From: Antrihabitans auranticaus
GTDB lineage: Bacteria > Actinomycetota > Actinomycetes > Mycobacteriales > Mycobacteriaceae
Length of the DNA: 64,000 nt
NCBI RefSeq assembly: GCF_016481275.1
Contig: NZ_JAEMNW010000003.1
Location: forward strand, 248,001-312,000
Reading direction: 5' to 3'
In this document: one piece after another, positions 9,343 through 21,559 of the stretch
Position numbering within the stretch: position 1 is the stretch's first letter
Layout of the letters: each line of letters starts with the position of its first letter
The notes under the pieces: model-generated
Told to the model about the DNA's origin: nothing
Database searches by the model: none
The model's input: only the letters and a program-made list of their open reading frames with translations
Program-made: the position numbers and the translations under genes

Positions 9343-9951
9343 ATGGACATCGAGAAAGCGCCGCGACGTGGTCGCCCACCCTCGGGTGGCCGTGAGCAAA
9401 TCCTCACCGCCACTCTGGAACTGCTGCGCGAACGCGGGGTCGCGCGCACCACGACCAAAGACATCGCCGCACGTGCCGGCGTCTCCGAGGGCAGCATCTT
9501 CTATCACTTCGGCGACCGGTCCGGCGTGTTGCTGGCCGTCTTCCAGCAGGTGCACCAACCCCTCACCGCCCTACGCGAAGCGGGACTCGGCGATCTCGAC
9601 CTCGCCGCCGCACTCGATCGGTTCATCGCAGCGCTCGAGACGTTCCTCGGCGACTCACTGATCGTGTTCTACGCCGCTCACGCCGACATCGACCTGCGCG
9701 AACCGGTCCACAAGTACCTCAGCGACAATCAGATGGGCCCGCACAAAGGCGTCGAACTGCTCGGCGGTTACCTCGCGGCCGCCCAGCAGCGCGGCGAGGT
9801 CCGCGCCGGGATCGACACCCGCGCCGCAGCCTTCATGATCCTCGGCACCTGTCAGATGCGAATGAGTCAGATGACGCTCATCGGCAACGACCGCGGGTTG
9901 CCGACGCGCAAGCAAGTCGTCGAGAACTTCATGGCGATGTTGGCGCCCTAG
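9343..9951 (+). CDS. TetR-family regulator of the DHA2 exporter
   Basis: Repressor of about 202 residues. It begins MDIEKAPRRGRPPSGG, an arginine-rich tail common in TetR proteins. The HTH follows with TTTKDIAARAGVSEGSIFYHF. The remaining helices are the effector domain. The frame extends upstream to 9301 (GTG), but that start lies inside the operator; ATG 9343 (AGGCAAG upstream) is preferred, ATG 9328 being possible. Position and the palindromes at 9271-9311 imply autoregulation and control of the divergent exporter. Confidence 0.85.
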   Translation: MDIEKAPRRGRPPSGGREQILTATLELLRERGVARTTTKDIAARAGVSEGSIFYHFGDRSGVLLAVFQQVHQPLTALREAGLGDLDLAAALDRFIAALETFLGDSLIVFYAAHADIDLREPVHKYLSDNQMGPHKGVELLGGYLAAAQQRGEVRAGIDTRAAAFMILGTCQMRMSQMTLIGNDRGLPTRKQVVENFMAMLAP

Positions 9952-9964
9952 CCGCGCCGGACAC

Positions 9965-9981
9965 CCGCCTCGACCAGGCGG
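9965..9981 (+). terminator. Short hairpin after the TetR gene
   Basis: CCGCCT (9965-9970) and AGGCGG (9976-9981) form a 6-bp stem with a 5-base loop, 14 bases after the TetR stop. There is no U-tract, so termination is only suggested. Confidence 0.3.
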
Positions 9982-10069
9982 TTGCCTGACCATCGCCCGA
10001 CAAGCCAGCCCCATTTCCGCCTTCTCGGCGAGCAATTTCGTCGAGCGGGCGTCGCGCCCCCTCACCCTA

Positions 10070-10107
10070 TTGACAAAACAGATTTTTACGTACAAACTCG
10101 TTTTTGT
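10070..10107 (+). promoter_or_regulatory. Promoter with two direct repeats upstream of the HTH-SRPBCC operon
   Basis: A perfect -35 TTGACA (10070-10075) is followed by TACAAA(CT) near 10091-10098. Two similar AT-rich elements, ACAAAACAGATTTTT (10073-10087) and ACAAACTCGTTTTTG (10092-10106), are 19 bp apart; the second is a dyad ACAAA-N6-TTTGT. This is the AT-richest spot in the area and a likely autoregulatory operator. The start codon at 10109 has no ribosome site, so the message may have almost no leader. Confidence 0.55.
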
Positions 10108-10108
10108 T

Positions 10109-10669
10109 ATGAGAGAAGTTGCGTTCCTAGAAGAGATCGAGCAGGCCGAGGCCTTGCTCAAGCCGCAGCGCATCGACGTTCTGCGGAAGCTGGCCGAGCC
10201 CGCTACCTGCACCGAGGTCGCGAAGCTGCTCGACCAGACACCGCAGCGCGTCTACTACCACGTCAAGAAGCTGGTGGAGGCCGGGCTGGTCGATCTCGTT
10301 TCGGAGCGCAAGGTTCGGGGCATCACCGAGGGCATCTACCAGGCAACGGCTCGCTCGTACTGGCTGTCGCCCCAACTGGTCGGCCGGATCGGGTTGCAGA
10401 AATCGCGCGACGAACTGAGCCTCGGGTACCTCCTGGACCTGATGGAGGAAGTGCAGTCGGATGTCGCCGCGCTCGATCGGACGCGTCCGGAGTTGCCGTC
10501 GATCGGCGTCTCCGGCGAGATTCACGTTCCTGCGCACAGGCGCCAGGAATTTCTGAACGACCTGCAGACGACGCTGCAGGACCTTTTCACACGCTACGGC
10601 GGCGACGAGGGCGATGCCTTCAAGCTCGCTTTGGCCTGCTATCCCAAGGGAGAAGAGAACAATGACTGA
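10109..10669 (+). CDS. Winged-helix (ArsR-like) transcriptional regulator
   Basis: A 186-residue regulator. The N-terminal winged helix is seen in RIDVLRKLAEPATCTEVAKL followed by TPQRVYYHVKKLVEAGLVDL, the pattern of ArsR-type HTH_20 domains. The C-terminal half is helical and unrecognised. ATG 10109 is preferred to the upstream frame opening at 10070, which lies in the -35 box. It overlaps the following SRPBCC gene by 8 bases, so the pair is translationally coupled. HTH genes paired with AHSA1/SRPBCC proteins are a common actinobacterial unit of unknown ligand. Confidence 0.8.
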   Translation: MREVAFLEEIEQAEALLKPQRIDVLRKLAEPATCTEVAKLLDQTPQRVYYHVKKLVEAGLVDLVSERKVRGITEGIYQATARSYWLSPQLVGRIGLQKSRDELSLGYLLDLMEEVQSDVAALDRTRPELPSIGVSGEIHVPAHRRQEFLNDLQTTLQDLFTRYGGDEGDAFKLALACYPKGEENND

Positions 10670-11513
10670 ACCGATGATCCTTCGTGCCCGGGTGGCCGCG
10701 CCGGCCGCGACCGTTCGGCATGCGCTGACCGACCCGGAACTGCTTCGAATCTGGCTTGCAGAGGAGGTCGAGGTCGACGTACCGAACAAGTTCGAATTCT
10801 GGGGCAAGTACACCCCTGAGGGCGATGCCCCGCATCAGCGCTTGGTGCACGCCGACGACACGTCGGTGAAATTCAACTGGCTGCTCGACGGCGTCGATAC
10901 GACGGTCGAACTCGGGGTCGAACCCGAAAGCGACGACTCGACGATCGTCGTGCTGTCGCAGTCGCACTTCGACATTCAGGAGGCGATGGAAGACACGTCG
11001 ATTCGCGGTGCACTGCAAACGTTCTGGTGCCTTGCGATCGCCAACCTGGTCGACCACCTCGAGGGCCGCGAACTCACCCATCGGCACGATTTCACCGCAA
11101 CCGAGCTTCGCGTGGATTCGGTGATCGACGCACCGCTCGACGAGGTCTACGAGTCGCTGATCGATTCCAAGCAGGTGAGCGCGTGGTTCGGCTATCCGAT
11201 CGAAATCGAGCCGTACAAGGGCGGCCGCTACGCGATGGGTGGTTTCGAGTCCGGCTACGCGGCGAAGATCATCGACCTCACGCCCGGCCAGTCGGTGACC
11301 GTCGATTGGGGCAAGCCCGGAGTGCAAACCTGGGAACTGGCCGATTCGGGCGGCAAGACCAGGCTCACGTTCGTCCAAAGCGGGTGGGGCAGCGAAAACC
11401 CGCCGCACGCCGGCTGGATGGGATCGGTCAGTGGCCTCGCCGAGCTCCGCCGCTACCACGAGCTGCGCGATTGGCGGCCGATCTGGATTCAGGACGAGGC
11501 GGCCAGCGCGTAG
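10662..11513 (+). CDS. SRPBCC (AHSA1/START-like) domain protein, two tandem domains
   Basis: Hydrophobic-ligand-binding or Aha1-like protein of 283 residues, about twice the size of a single domain. The N-terminal copy (about residues 1-140) starts ILRARVAAPAATVRHALTDP; the C-terminal copy (about 150-275) repeats the pattern as VDSVIDAPLDEVYESLIDSK with SAWFGYPIEIEPYKGGRYAM. ATG 10662 overlaps the end of the HTH gene by 8 bases. Function unknown; the coupling suggests that the HTH protein controls it. Confidence 0.8.
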   Translation: MTEPMILRARVAAPAATVRHALTDPELLRIWLAEEVEVDVPNKFEFWGKYTPEGDAPHQRLVHADDTSVKFNWLLDGVDTTVELGVEPESDDSTIVVLSQSHFDIQEAMEDTSIRGALQTFWCLAIANLVDHLEGRELTHRHDFTATELRVDSVIDAPLDEVYESLIDSKQVSAWFGYPIEIEPYKGGRYAMGGFESGYAAKIIDLTPGQSVTVDWGKPGVQTWELADSGGKTRLTFVQSGWGSENPPHAGWMGSVSGLAELRRYHELRDWRPIWIQDEAASA

Positions 11514-11521
11514 TCTTCCGT

Positions 11522-11556
11522 GCCGTGCTGCGGCGTTGCGCGCGCGGCAGCACGGC
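11522..11556 (+). terminator. GC-rich hairpin after the HTH-SRPBCC operon
   Basis: A perfect 10-bp inverted repeat, GCCGTGCTGC (11522-11531) and GCAGCACGGC (11547-11556), lies 8 bases after the stop. No U-tract follows, as is common for actinobacterial terminators. Confidence 0.5.
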
Positions 11557-11676
11557 CACGGTGCGTTTCGATGCAATATCGACGCACGGACAATCTAGAC
11601 TGAACTGTGATCGAGGCAGCGTTAACGATCTCCTGCGCCAGATCTATGAATTAGCAGGTGGGAATAGATCGCGGGG

Positions 11677-12849
11677 ATGGTGATGGACGGGACGAACGAC
11701 GGCCGCGCATGGCGTGACCGCAAGCGCTACTGCTGGGTGCTGGGCTTGCTTGCCCCTGCGTGCGCTCTACTCCCGTCGACATTTGTCCGCCAAACCGGTA
11801 TCGAAGCGTTTTGGTGGATCGGCCCGGTCATCGTGTTCGTCTGCGTGCCGATTCTGGACGCCCTCGTCGGCGACGACGGGGTCAACCCCCCAGACTCCGA
11901 ATACGAGCGGCTGTCGAACGACAAGTTCTATCGGTGGTGCACCTACCTGTTTCTGCCGGTCTTGCTGTCCGGGCTCGTCGTCGCCGCACATCTATGGGCA
12001 AGCAGTGCGCTCGACGTGACCGCAAAGATCGGTTTGGCGATAACGGTCGGATTGGTATCGGGCATCGGCATCAACGCCGCGCACGAACTCGGCCACCGCA
12101 CAGAGAAGCATGAGCGCTGGCTCGCGAAAGTCGCTCTGGCGCAGTCGTTTTACGGGCACTGGTACGTGGAGCACAACCGCGGCCACCACGTCCGAGTCGC
12201 GACACCCGAGGACTGTTCGAGCGCCCGATTCGGCGAGAACCTCTGGGCATTCCTACCCCGCAGCATCGCGGGCGGGTTCATCTCAGCGTGGCGGCTCGAA
12301 ATCGACCGGCTGCGCCGAAAAGGGCAGGGCCCAATAACCTTTCACAACAACATCCTGCAGGCTTGGGCTCTGAGCGCAGCACTGTTCGGCACGTTGCTAG
12401 CGGTCTTCGGTCTGTCGATTGCACCGTATCTCGCTTTGCAGGCCGCCATCGCATTCACGATGCTCGAGACGGTGAACTACGTCGAGCACTACGGTCTGCT
12501 GCGGGCACGGCTTGCAAGCGGGCGCTACGAACGAACCCTGCCGCGGCACAGCTGGAACAGCGACCGCCTGGTCACCAACGTTTTCCTATTCCATCTGCAG
12601 CGGCACAGCGACCACCACGCCAACCCGGCCCGGCGGTATCAAACCCTGCGGTCAGCCGAGGAGGCACCGCAACTTCCCGCCGGCTATCCGACGATGATCA
12701 TGCTCGCGATGTGCCCACCGCTGTGGCGAGCAGTCATGGACCACCGCGTCGTCGCACACTACGACGGAGACATCAGCAAGGCGAACCTCGCGCCACGGCT
12801 ACGCAAACGAATTCTCGCCTCCGACAAGGGATTCATCGACGCTGCCTGA
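11677..12849 (+). CDS. alkB: Alkane 1-monooxygenase (AlkB), membrane di-iron hydroxylase
   Basis: Integral-membrane non-haem di-iron enzyme that hydroxylates terminal carbons of alkanes or alkyl chains. All histidine boxes are present in 390 residues: HELGH (136-140), EHNRGHH (165-171) and LQRHSDHH (307-314), plus NYVEHYG (267-273). About six hydrophobic helices. Electron-delivering rubredoxin and rubredoxin reductase genes, usually directly downstream in Rhodococcus, are absent, and no C-terminal rubredoxin fusion is seen. The start could be ATG 11677 or 11683. A -10-like TAGACT lies at 11596-11601. Converges with the cholesterol oxidase, 3 bases apart. Confidence 0.93.
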   Translation: MVMDGTNDGRAWRDRKRYCWVLGLLAPACALLPSTFVRQTGIEAFWWIGPVIVFVCVPILDALVGDDGVNPPDSEYERLSNDKFYRWCTYLFLPVLLSGLVVAAHLWASSALDVTAKIGLAITVGLVSGIGINAAHELGHRTEKHERWLAKVALAQSFYGHWYVEHNRGHHVRVATPEDCSSARFGENLWAFLPRSIAGGFISAWRLEIDRLRRKGQGPITFHNNILQAWALSAALFGTLLAVFGLSIAPYLALQAAIAFTMLETVNYVEHYGLLRARLASGRYERTLPRHSWNSDRLVTNVFLFHLQRHSDHHANPARRYQTLRSAEEAPQLPAGYPTMIMLAMCPPLWRAVMDHRVVAHYDGDISKANLAPRLRKRILASDKGFIDAA

Positions 12850-12852
12850 CCG

Positions 12853-14481
12853 TCACCCGCCGTTGCCGACGATAGCCTCGATGTTGCGCTCGGCAATCGC
12901 CGCGATCGTCAGAGACGGATTCACCGCCGCAGAACTTCCTGGCAGCAACGCACCATCCATGACGTAGAGCCCGCGGTAACCGACAACGCGACCGTGGCTG
13001 TCGGTCGCCGCGCCCAGCACTGCACCGCCCAGCGGATGCGCGGTGAAAGACGCGTTCGCGTCGTAGCCGATCGGTTGGTAGTCGAACAACGATCCGGAAC
13101 GTTCCTGCACCCGGTCGTTGACCGCGCGCGCAGCCGCCACAGCGTTGTCGCTTCCGTTCTGCGGCCAGACCACGCCGACCCGTCCGGTCCGCGCATCGTG
13201 CTGGAAATGACCGCGCGTCGGCTCGATGACCATTCCGAGCGACGCGAGAGCACCTACGTCGACCGGGATTCCGGGGATGTACCAGTTCTCCAACGTCGTC
13301 GGCAGACCGGAGTCGTCGACGATCTTGCTCGCGCACGGCACACCACCGGTACCGCCCGCGAGTGACGTCACGCCACGCGCCAGTGCAACGTCGCCGTTGG
13401 TTCCCCAGTTCTGACCGACATGCTCGTTGAGGTTCGGCAGCGCACCGGTTTCACGTGCGCGAACGAGCAGTTCGGACGTACCGATCGAGCCTGCGGCAAG
13501 GAACAGTTGATCGCAGGTGATCGTCCGCGTGCTCAGGACCGCACCCGTGGGATCGAGTTTTCGCAGGGCGACGCTGTAGCCACCGCCGGGCTCAGCCGCG
13601 ATCGCGTCGACCTGATGACCGGCGAATATCGCTGCCCGACCCGTGTTCTCGGCATACCGCAGGTAATTCTGGCCGAGATCGAACTTCGCGCCGTTCGAGT
13701 TCCCCAGATTGCTGCGGGCCTCGGTGGCCGATGGCCGCGAACGGCCGGCGAGCTCGTCGCGCAGCACGTCCCACTTGAAGATCGATTCCAGCGGTTCGGG
13801 CGTGTAGCCGGCTGCGCGTACCTGTGCGTCCCAGGCGCGCGAATGCGTGAACGGCTCCGAGTCGTAGATGTCGATCGGCATTCGACTCAGTCCGAGCATC
13901 GACCGAACACGCGGGTAATACTTGTCGTGCAGTTCGTCGAAGCTCAACGAGCCACCGAAGACGGCGTCGAAGTGCCTGCGCTCGGGTTCCACCATCGCAC
14001 CGGTGAAGATCACCGATCCGCCGCCGACCGCAGCGGCCCGCCAGACGTCGATCGTCCCGTACTCGGTGCAGTCCAGTACGCCGCCGAAGCTTTCGAAGAA
14101 GACCGGCACCTTGGTGACGCCGGTGAAACTCGTCCGGTGCCAGAAACCGCGACCGTCCGGTAGATCGTCACCGGTGAAGATCTCGCGCCACGGATCGTTC
14201 GGCCACCGCGAGCCGCGCTCGAGAACCGTCGTCTGCACACCTGCTTCGGCGAGACGCAGAGCAGCGACAGCGCCGCCGAAGCCGGACCCGATGACGATCG
14301 CGGTGGAATGCTGCGGCGGATCGGGCAGGGGCGCGAAGATCTCCGGCACCCACGCGCGGAACAGCGGTACCCACGGCCCCTCGGCGCGCGCAGCTCTCGG
14401 CAGGCCCAACGGCAGGAGGCACGACGCGGAAACCACGCCCGCCGCCGTGAGGAAGTCACGCCTGTCCAATTCGCACCTCAT
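12853..14481 (-). CDS. choD: Cholesterol oxidase, GMC family, Tat-exported
   Basis: FAD enzyme oxidising and isomerising cholesterol to cholest-4-en-3-one with release of peroxide. The 542-residue protein has a twin-arginine signal (DRRDFLTAAG, then a hydrophobic stretch ending ARAEG), so it is exported folded. The FAD loop GSGFGG is at 65-70. By alignment from memory with the Streptomyces/Brevibacterium enzyme, the active-site residues are E398 (TLENW), H482 (AHPLGG) and N521 (AVNPSLT). The nearest alternative is another GMC sterol oxidoreductase. It is convergent with alkB, with no other sterol genes nearby. The symbol is tentative. Confidence 0.85.
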   Translation of the reverse strand: MRCELDRRDFLTAAGVVSASCLLPLGLPRAARAEGPWVPLFRAWVPEIFAPLPDPPQHSTAIVIGSGFGGAVAALRLAEAGVQTTVLERGSRWPNDPWREIFTGDDLPDGRGFWHRTSFTGVTKVPVFFESFGGVLDCTEYGTIDVWRAAAVGGGSVIFTGAMVEPERRHFDAVFGGSLSFDELHDKYYPRVRSMLGLSRMPIDIYDSEPFTHSRAWDAQVRAAGYTPEPLESIFKWDVLRDELAGRSRPSATEARSNLGNSNGAKFDLGQNYLRYAENTGRAAIFAGHQVDAIAAEPGGGYSVALRKLDPTGAVLSTRTITCDQLFLAAGSIGTSELLVRARETGALPNLNEHVGQNWGTNGDVALARGVTSLAGGTGGVPCASKIVDDSGLPTTLENWYIPGIPVDVGALASLGMVIEPTRGHFQHDARTGRVGVVWPQNGSDNAVAAARAVNDRVQERSGSLFDYQPIGYDANASFTAHPLGGAVLGAATDSHGRVVGYRGLYVMDGALLPGSSAAVNPSLTIAAIAERNIEAIVGNGG

Positions 14482-14508
14482 CCTCCCGTGAGTGGCACGA
14501 TTGTCGCC

Positions 14509-14694
14509 GTGAGCACTCCCGAACGCGTTTGCGTCCAGTCATTGTCCGAGCGCGCGTCGGTTTCCTAGCTCGAACTCTTCTTCGACCCTGTATTCGCCTA
14601 CGCGCTTACTCAAGTTACCGACCTTCTCGCCGAAGACACGACAACGGTCCACGTGTTGCGGTCGGTGTCGGTTCTTCGGTGCTGCGCTCGGTAG
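14509..14694 (+). pseudogene. Possible small pseudogene with one in-frame stop
   Basis: A GTG at 14509 opens a frame of 19 codons ending in TAG (14566-14568). The same frame then continues for 41 codons (LELFFDPVFAYALTQVTDLL onwards) to TAG 14692-14694. The second half looks protein-like but I recognise no family. It may be a decayed gene, or two chance frames, in the 225-base gap between cholesterol oxidase and the SnoaL-like gene. Confidence 0.25.
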
Positions 14695-14706
14695 TTCTGT
14701 CGAGTA

Positions 14707-15060
14707 CTAACGCCGTGGCTTGATCTTCGCGTCGATGCGGTGGATCAGGAGGTCGTCGGCGGGGATGACGAAGTCCTCCACGACGCGAACCGTCGCCAGC
14801 TTGCGGCCGAAAAGGCCCGCATCCAGTAGGTACTCCGTATGGACCACGTCGCTGTCGACCGAAGTTTCCAGTTCGCGGATCGACTGGACAACGCGATACT
14901 GCGGACCCCGGGAAAGACTGCGCGTCAGATGCTTGCCCGACCGACCGGTCTTGATGCCGTTCTCGTAGCGGACCGCGTTGTCGGCGAACCGTACAGCCTG
15001 CGCATCGTGCGAAATCAGGGCGTCGAGGTAGGCACGCGCAACATCGGTCTGGGTCGTCAC
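14707..15060 (-). CDS. SnoaL-like / NTF2-fold protein
   Basis: A 117-residue cone-shaped NTF2-superfamily protein, recognised from the opening helix TDVARAYLDALISHDAQAV, the strand region VRYENGIKTG and the terminal VIPADDLLIHRIDAKIK. Such domains serve as hydrolases, isomerases or ligand binders; the substrate is unknown. The GTG start at 15060 is supported by -10 TAGTAT (15073-15068) ending 7 bases upstream. This -10 includes the stop codon of the preceding ion-channel-like gene, so the gene appears to have its own leaderless promoter. Confidence 0.75.
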   Translation of the reverse strand: MTTQTDVARAYLDALISHDAQAVRFADNAVRYENGIKTGRSGKHLTRSLSRGPQYRVVQSIRELETSVDSDVVHTEYLLDAGLFGRKLATVRVVEDFVIPADDLLIHRIDAKIKPRR

Positions 15061-15070
15061 GGCTGGGATA

Positions 15071-18818
<3,748 letters not shown>

Positions 18819-18913
18819 ATCGGCATCCCGGTTGCGCCACAGCTTCCTCGCACACAGCGCCCTCTTACAACGCCGCACTACTATCGCGGCGAAGGACAGG
18901 TAGGGGGACAGTG

Positions 18914-19765
18914 ATGACTGTGGCGCAACCGGCGACCGAACGTGCGGCACTACCGCAAAGACTCGGGGAAGCCGACCGGGAAGAAACCGTGCTCGGCCCG
19001 GTCGCGCTCGTGACTGACGTCGGCCTCGTGCACGAACACAACGACGATGCGGCTGCGGCAGGTACTGCGGTCGACGCAGGCCTGGATGTAGTGGCACTCG
19101 CAGTGTGCGACGGCGTCTCCAGTTGCGACGATCCTCAGCTCGCCTCCGCCGCCGCGGCACGGTCGGGTGTCGAAGCATTGCTGGCCGGGCACGCCGCCGG
19201 GCTCGAGGGTGCTGCCGCAACCTCCGACGCGCTGACCGCAGCTGCGGCGGCTGTCGTCGCCGTCGCCGAGGATCACCACCTGCGATCACCGTCGTGTACC
19301 TACACATCTGCGCTCGTCGTCGCACGCGCGGACAACACTTTCGAGATCACGGTCGGCAATGTCGGCGACAGCCGCGCGTACTGGTTCCCTTCGGGTGCCG
19401 ACTCTCTAGGTCAGCGGCTGACCCTCGATGATTCGTGGGCGCAGGCGTTGGTTTCGGCGGGCGTCGCCGACGAGGAAGCAGCGATGTCGGATCCGCGGGC
19501 ACACATGCTGACGCGCTGGCTCGGCGCGGATGCGAACTCCGGTCCGTGGGGCACGTCTGCCGTGTCGACGTTGACTACCGCGGTTCCGGGTGTGCTCGTC
19601 GTGTGCTCGGACGGACTCTGGAACTACCTCCCCACGGCTGCGGAGCTGGCACCGTTCGTCACGGCCGGCGACCCCCTGTCAGCGGCGCGCGCACTGGTGG
19701 CGCACGCGCTGGAAGCGGGCGGCCGAGACAACATCACCGTGGCCGTCGTCGCCGTCGGCGGTTAG
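18914..19765 (+). CDS. PP2C-family serine/threonine protein phosphatase
   Basis: Metal-dependent phosphatase of 283 residues. PP2C motifs are present: HEHNDDA (41-47, variant of RxxNED), VCDGVSS (64-70), GNVGDSRAY (148-156), CSDGLWNY and GRDNITVAVV near the C-terminus, together supplying the metal-binding aspartates. No transmembrane segment, unlike PstP. ATG 18914 is preferred over GTG 18911 because AGGGGG lies 5 bases upstream. It is next to an EspI-like ATPase in the same orientation, so it may reverse phosphorylation of that protein; this is inference. Confidence 0.88.
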   Translation: MTVAQPATERAALPQRLGEADREETVLGPVALVTDVGLVHEHNDDAAAAGTAVDAGLDVVALAVCDGVSSCDDPQLASAAAARSGVEALLAGHAAGLEGAAATSDALTAAAAAVVAVAEDHHLRSPSCTYTSALVVARADNTFEITVGNVGDSRAYWFPSGADSLGQRLTLDDSWAQALVSAGVADEEAAMSDPRAHMLTRWLGADANSGPWGTSAVSTLTTAVPGVLVVCSDGLWNYLPTAAELAPFVTAGDPLSAARALVAHALEAGGRDNITVAVVAVGG

Positions 19766-20112
19766 AAATCCTACGTAGCCAGATATTTGCTAGTGCCGAG
19801 AGGGCAGTTCGGCGACAGTGACCAACACCACAACGAACGAAGCTGAGCGAAATCCTCTGCGGCCGCACAGAAGAATAAGCGACGGAATACCCGACCGACC
19901 CTGAAAGCCGTTGCCGACCAGCATAAGTACGGCCCTCGGCCACTGTGACGCTGTAACAGCAACGCCCGACGGTCCAGGGCGCGTACCCGATTACCCGGCA
20001 ATCGTCCGACCAGCAGCGATACCGCATGGGGTGCTAGCCTGATCCGCGCATATTGCGCACAGAAACCGGCTGCATACATTGGGAGGGCCGGTTCGAGCCT
20101 GGGGGATCAGCC
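19766..20112. other. 347-base intergenic region; promoter and dyad at its 3' end
   Basis: No credible gene is seen on either strand. Near the right end there is a -10-like TAGCCT (20034-20039) and a dyad GCGCA-TAT-TGCGC (20046-20058) at the predicted transcript start of the MinD/ParA-like gene. The dyad may be an operator. The remaining sequence shows nothing recognisable. Confidence 0.4.
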
Positions 20113-21558
20113 GTGAACAATGAGTACAGCCCTGCCACGCCACCGTGGCTGCAAACACAGTTGCCCGAGACGCCGAATGGTAGCTCGACGGAAGCCGAGA
20201 ACACGCAGGCGATCCGCGAACCGCAACAGCGACCTGAGCAACAGCGACCCGAGCAACAGCGGCCCGAGCAGCGGCGACCCGAACAGCAGCCCAATCCGTG
20301 GAGCATGAACGGTCAAGCGCCCGCAACCCCGCAGGGCTACCAGCAAGCGCCGAATCAGCACTACCAACCGCCGTCACGACCGCCGCAGGCACCGGCGAAC
20401 GGCGCCCCGCCGCTCGCGAACCACCCCCCGACCGTCGATCCGCAGCATTTGCCGCGGGAGAAGTCGGAGATCGGCACGGACGGCACGGTTCGCCGAGTGC
20501 CGTTCCAGGAGGACCGCGTCGCGCAGATGTACCAGGCACCGCCGGACCTCCCGTCGAGCGGACCCGTCTACACCTGGGCGCCACCGCCCGCACAGCAGCA
20601 GGTTCAGAATCAGTGGCAACAGGCGCCGCCCGCGCAGGTTGCGCAGCCCGTACAGTCCGTCAACGACCTGAGTTTGCTGCGCCGCGCCAAGCGGGCCCCG
20701 CGCAGTGGCTGGCGCCTCGCGGTGCACAAGGCGTCGGGCGGCTCGATCAACCCGGGCGAATCGAACGCGGATGTCGCACACCGCGAACTGGCGGACCGCG
20801 TCAACAAGCCGGTCCGCGGCGACTACCGAATCGCGATTCTCTCGCTCAAGGGCGGTGTCGGCAAGACCACGACCACGATCGGTCTCGGTTCGACCTTCTC
20901 CTCGCTGCGCGGCGATCGTGTGATCGCCATCGACGCGAATCCGGACCTCGGCACACTCGGCCATCGCGTGCCGAAACAGACCCGGTCGACCGTGCGCGAT
21001 CTGCTGGACGACCCCAGCATTCACCGGTATTCGGATGTCCGCGCGCATACCTCGCAGGCACCGAGCCGCCTGGAAGTCCTTGCCAGCGAACAAGATCCAG
21101 CGGTATCGGAAGCCTTCAGCGAAGCCGACTACCGCTCTGCCATCGAGATTCTGCAGGCCTACTACAACATCATTCTCACCGACTGCGGCACCGGTTTGAT
21201 GCACTCTGCGATGACCGGTGTGCTGGACATGGCGAGTTCGCTGGTGCTCGTGACGTCGCCCGCGATCGACGGCGCGCGTAGCGCGTCGGCGACCCTCGAC
21301 TGGCTCGAACACCACGGTTACGGCAAGCTCGTCGAGCGCACCGTCGTCGTCGTGAATGCCTCTCGCAAGGGCGCGAGCTCGATCGACATCGACCAGTTGC
21401 GCAAGCTGTTCCTCGACCGCACACGCGCGGTTCAGGTGGTGCCCTACGACGATCACCTCGCCGAGGGGGCAGAGATCGATCTCGAGCTGGTCAGCAAGCC
21501 GACGCGTCGAGCCTTCCTCGAATTGGCCGCAATCGTCGCCGACGAGTTCGGTCCGTAA
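20113..21558 (+). CDS. MinD/ParA-type P-loop ATPase with proline/glutamine-rich N-terminus (EspI-like)
   Basis: A 481-residue protein. Residues 1-185 are disordered and P/Q-rich, with four PEQQR-type repeats at about 38-57. A conserved block at about 195-217 (RSGWRLAVHKASGG, then NPGES) is, as I recall, typical of EspI-type ESX-associated ATPases. The MinD/ParA domain follows with a deviant Walker A KGGVGKTT (246-253) and IDANPDLGTLGHR. GTG 20113 follows GGGGGAT. No type VII secretion genes occur in the window, so it is an orphan relative. It could instead act in chromosome or pole positioning. Confidence 0.8.
   Translation: MNNEYSPATPPWLQTQLPETPNGSSTEAENTQAIREPQQRPEQQRPEQQRPEQRRPEQQPNPWSMNGQAPATPQGYQQAPNQHYQPPSRPPQAPANGAPPLANHPPTVDPQHLPREKSEIGTDGTVRRVPFQEDRVAQMYQAPPDLPSSGPVYTWAPPPAQQQVQNQWQQAPPAQVAQPVQSVNDLSLLRRAKRAPRSGWRLAVHKASGGSINPGESNADVAHRELADRVNKPVRGDYRIAILSLKGGVGKTTTTIGLGSTFSSLRGDRVIAIDANPDLGTLGHRVPKQTRSTVRDLLDDPSIHRYSDVRAHTSQAPSRLEVLASEQDPAVSEAFSEADYRSAIEILQAYYNIILTDCGTGLMHSAMTGVLDMASSLVLVTSPAIDGARSASATLDWLEHHGYGKLVERTVVVVNASRKGASSIDIDQLRKLFLDRTRAVQVVPYDDHLAEGAEIDLELVSKPTRRAFLELAAIVADEFGP
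20224..20283 (+). repeat. Four 15-bp tandem repeats in the EspI-like gene
   Basis: Units begin at 20224, 20239, 20254 and 20269, consensus CAACAGCGACCCGAG. They keep the frame and encode QQRPE-type pentapeptides; copy number could vary without frameshift. Confidence 0.85.
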
Positions 21559-21559
21559 G

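Noticed and set aside
20224-20283. Short regular repeats as a CRISPR or VNTR-like array
   Set aside because: In-frame 15-bp codon repeats without spacers; they encode a PEQQR tract of the protein. The same applies to 53394-53483.
20113-21558. Part of a type VII secretion (ESX) cluster
   Set aside because: No EccA-E, EsxA/B, PE/PPE or mycosin-like genes occur anywhere in the window.
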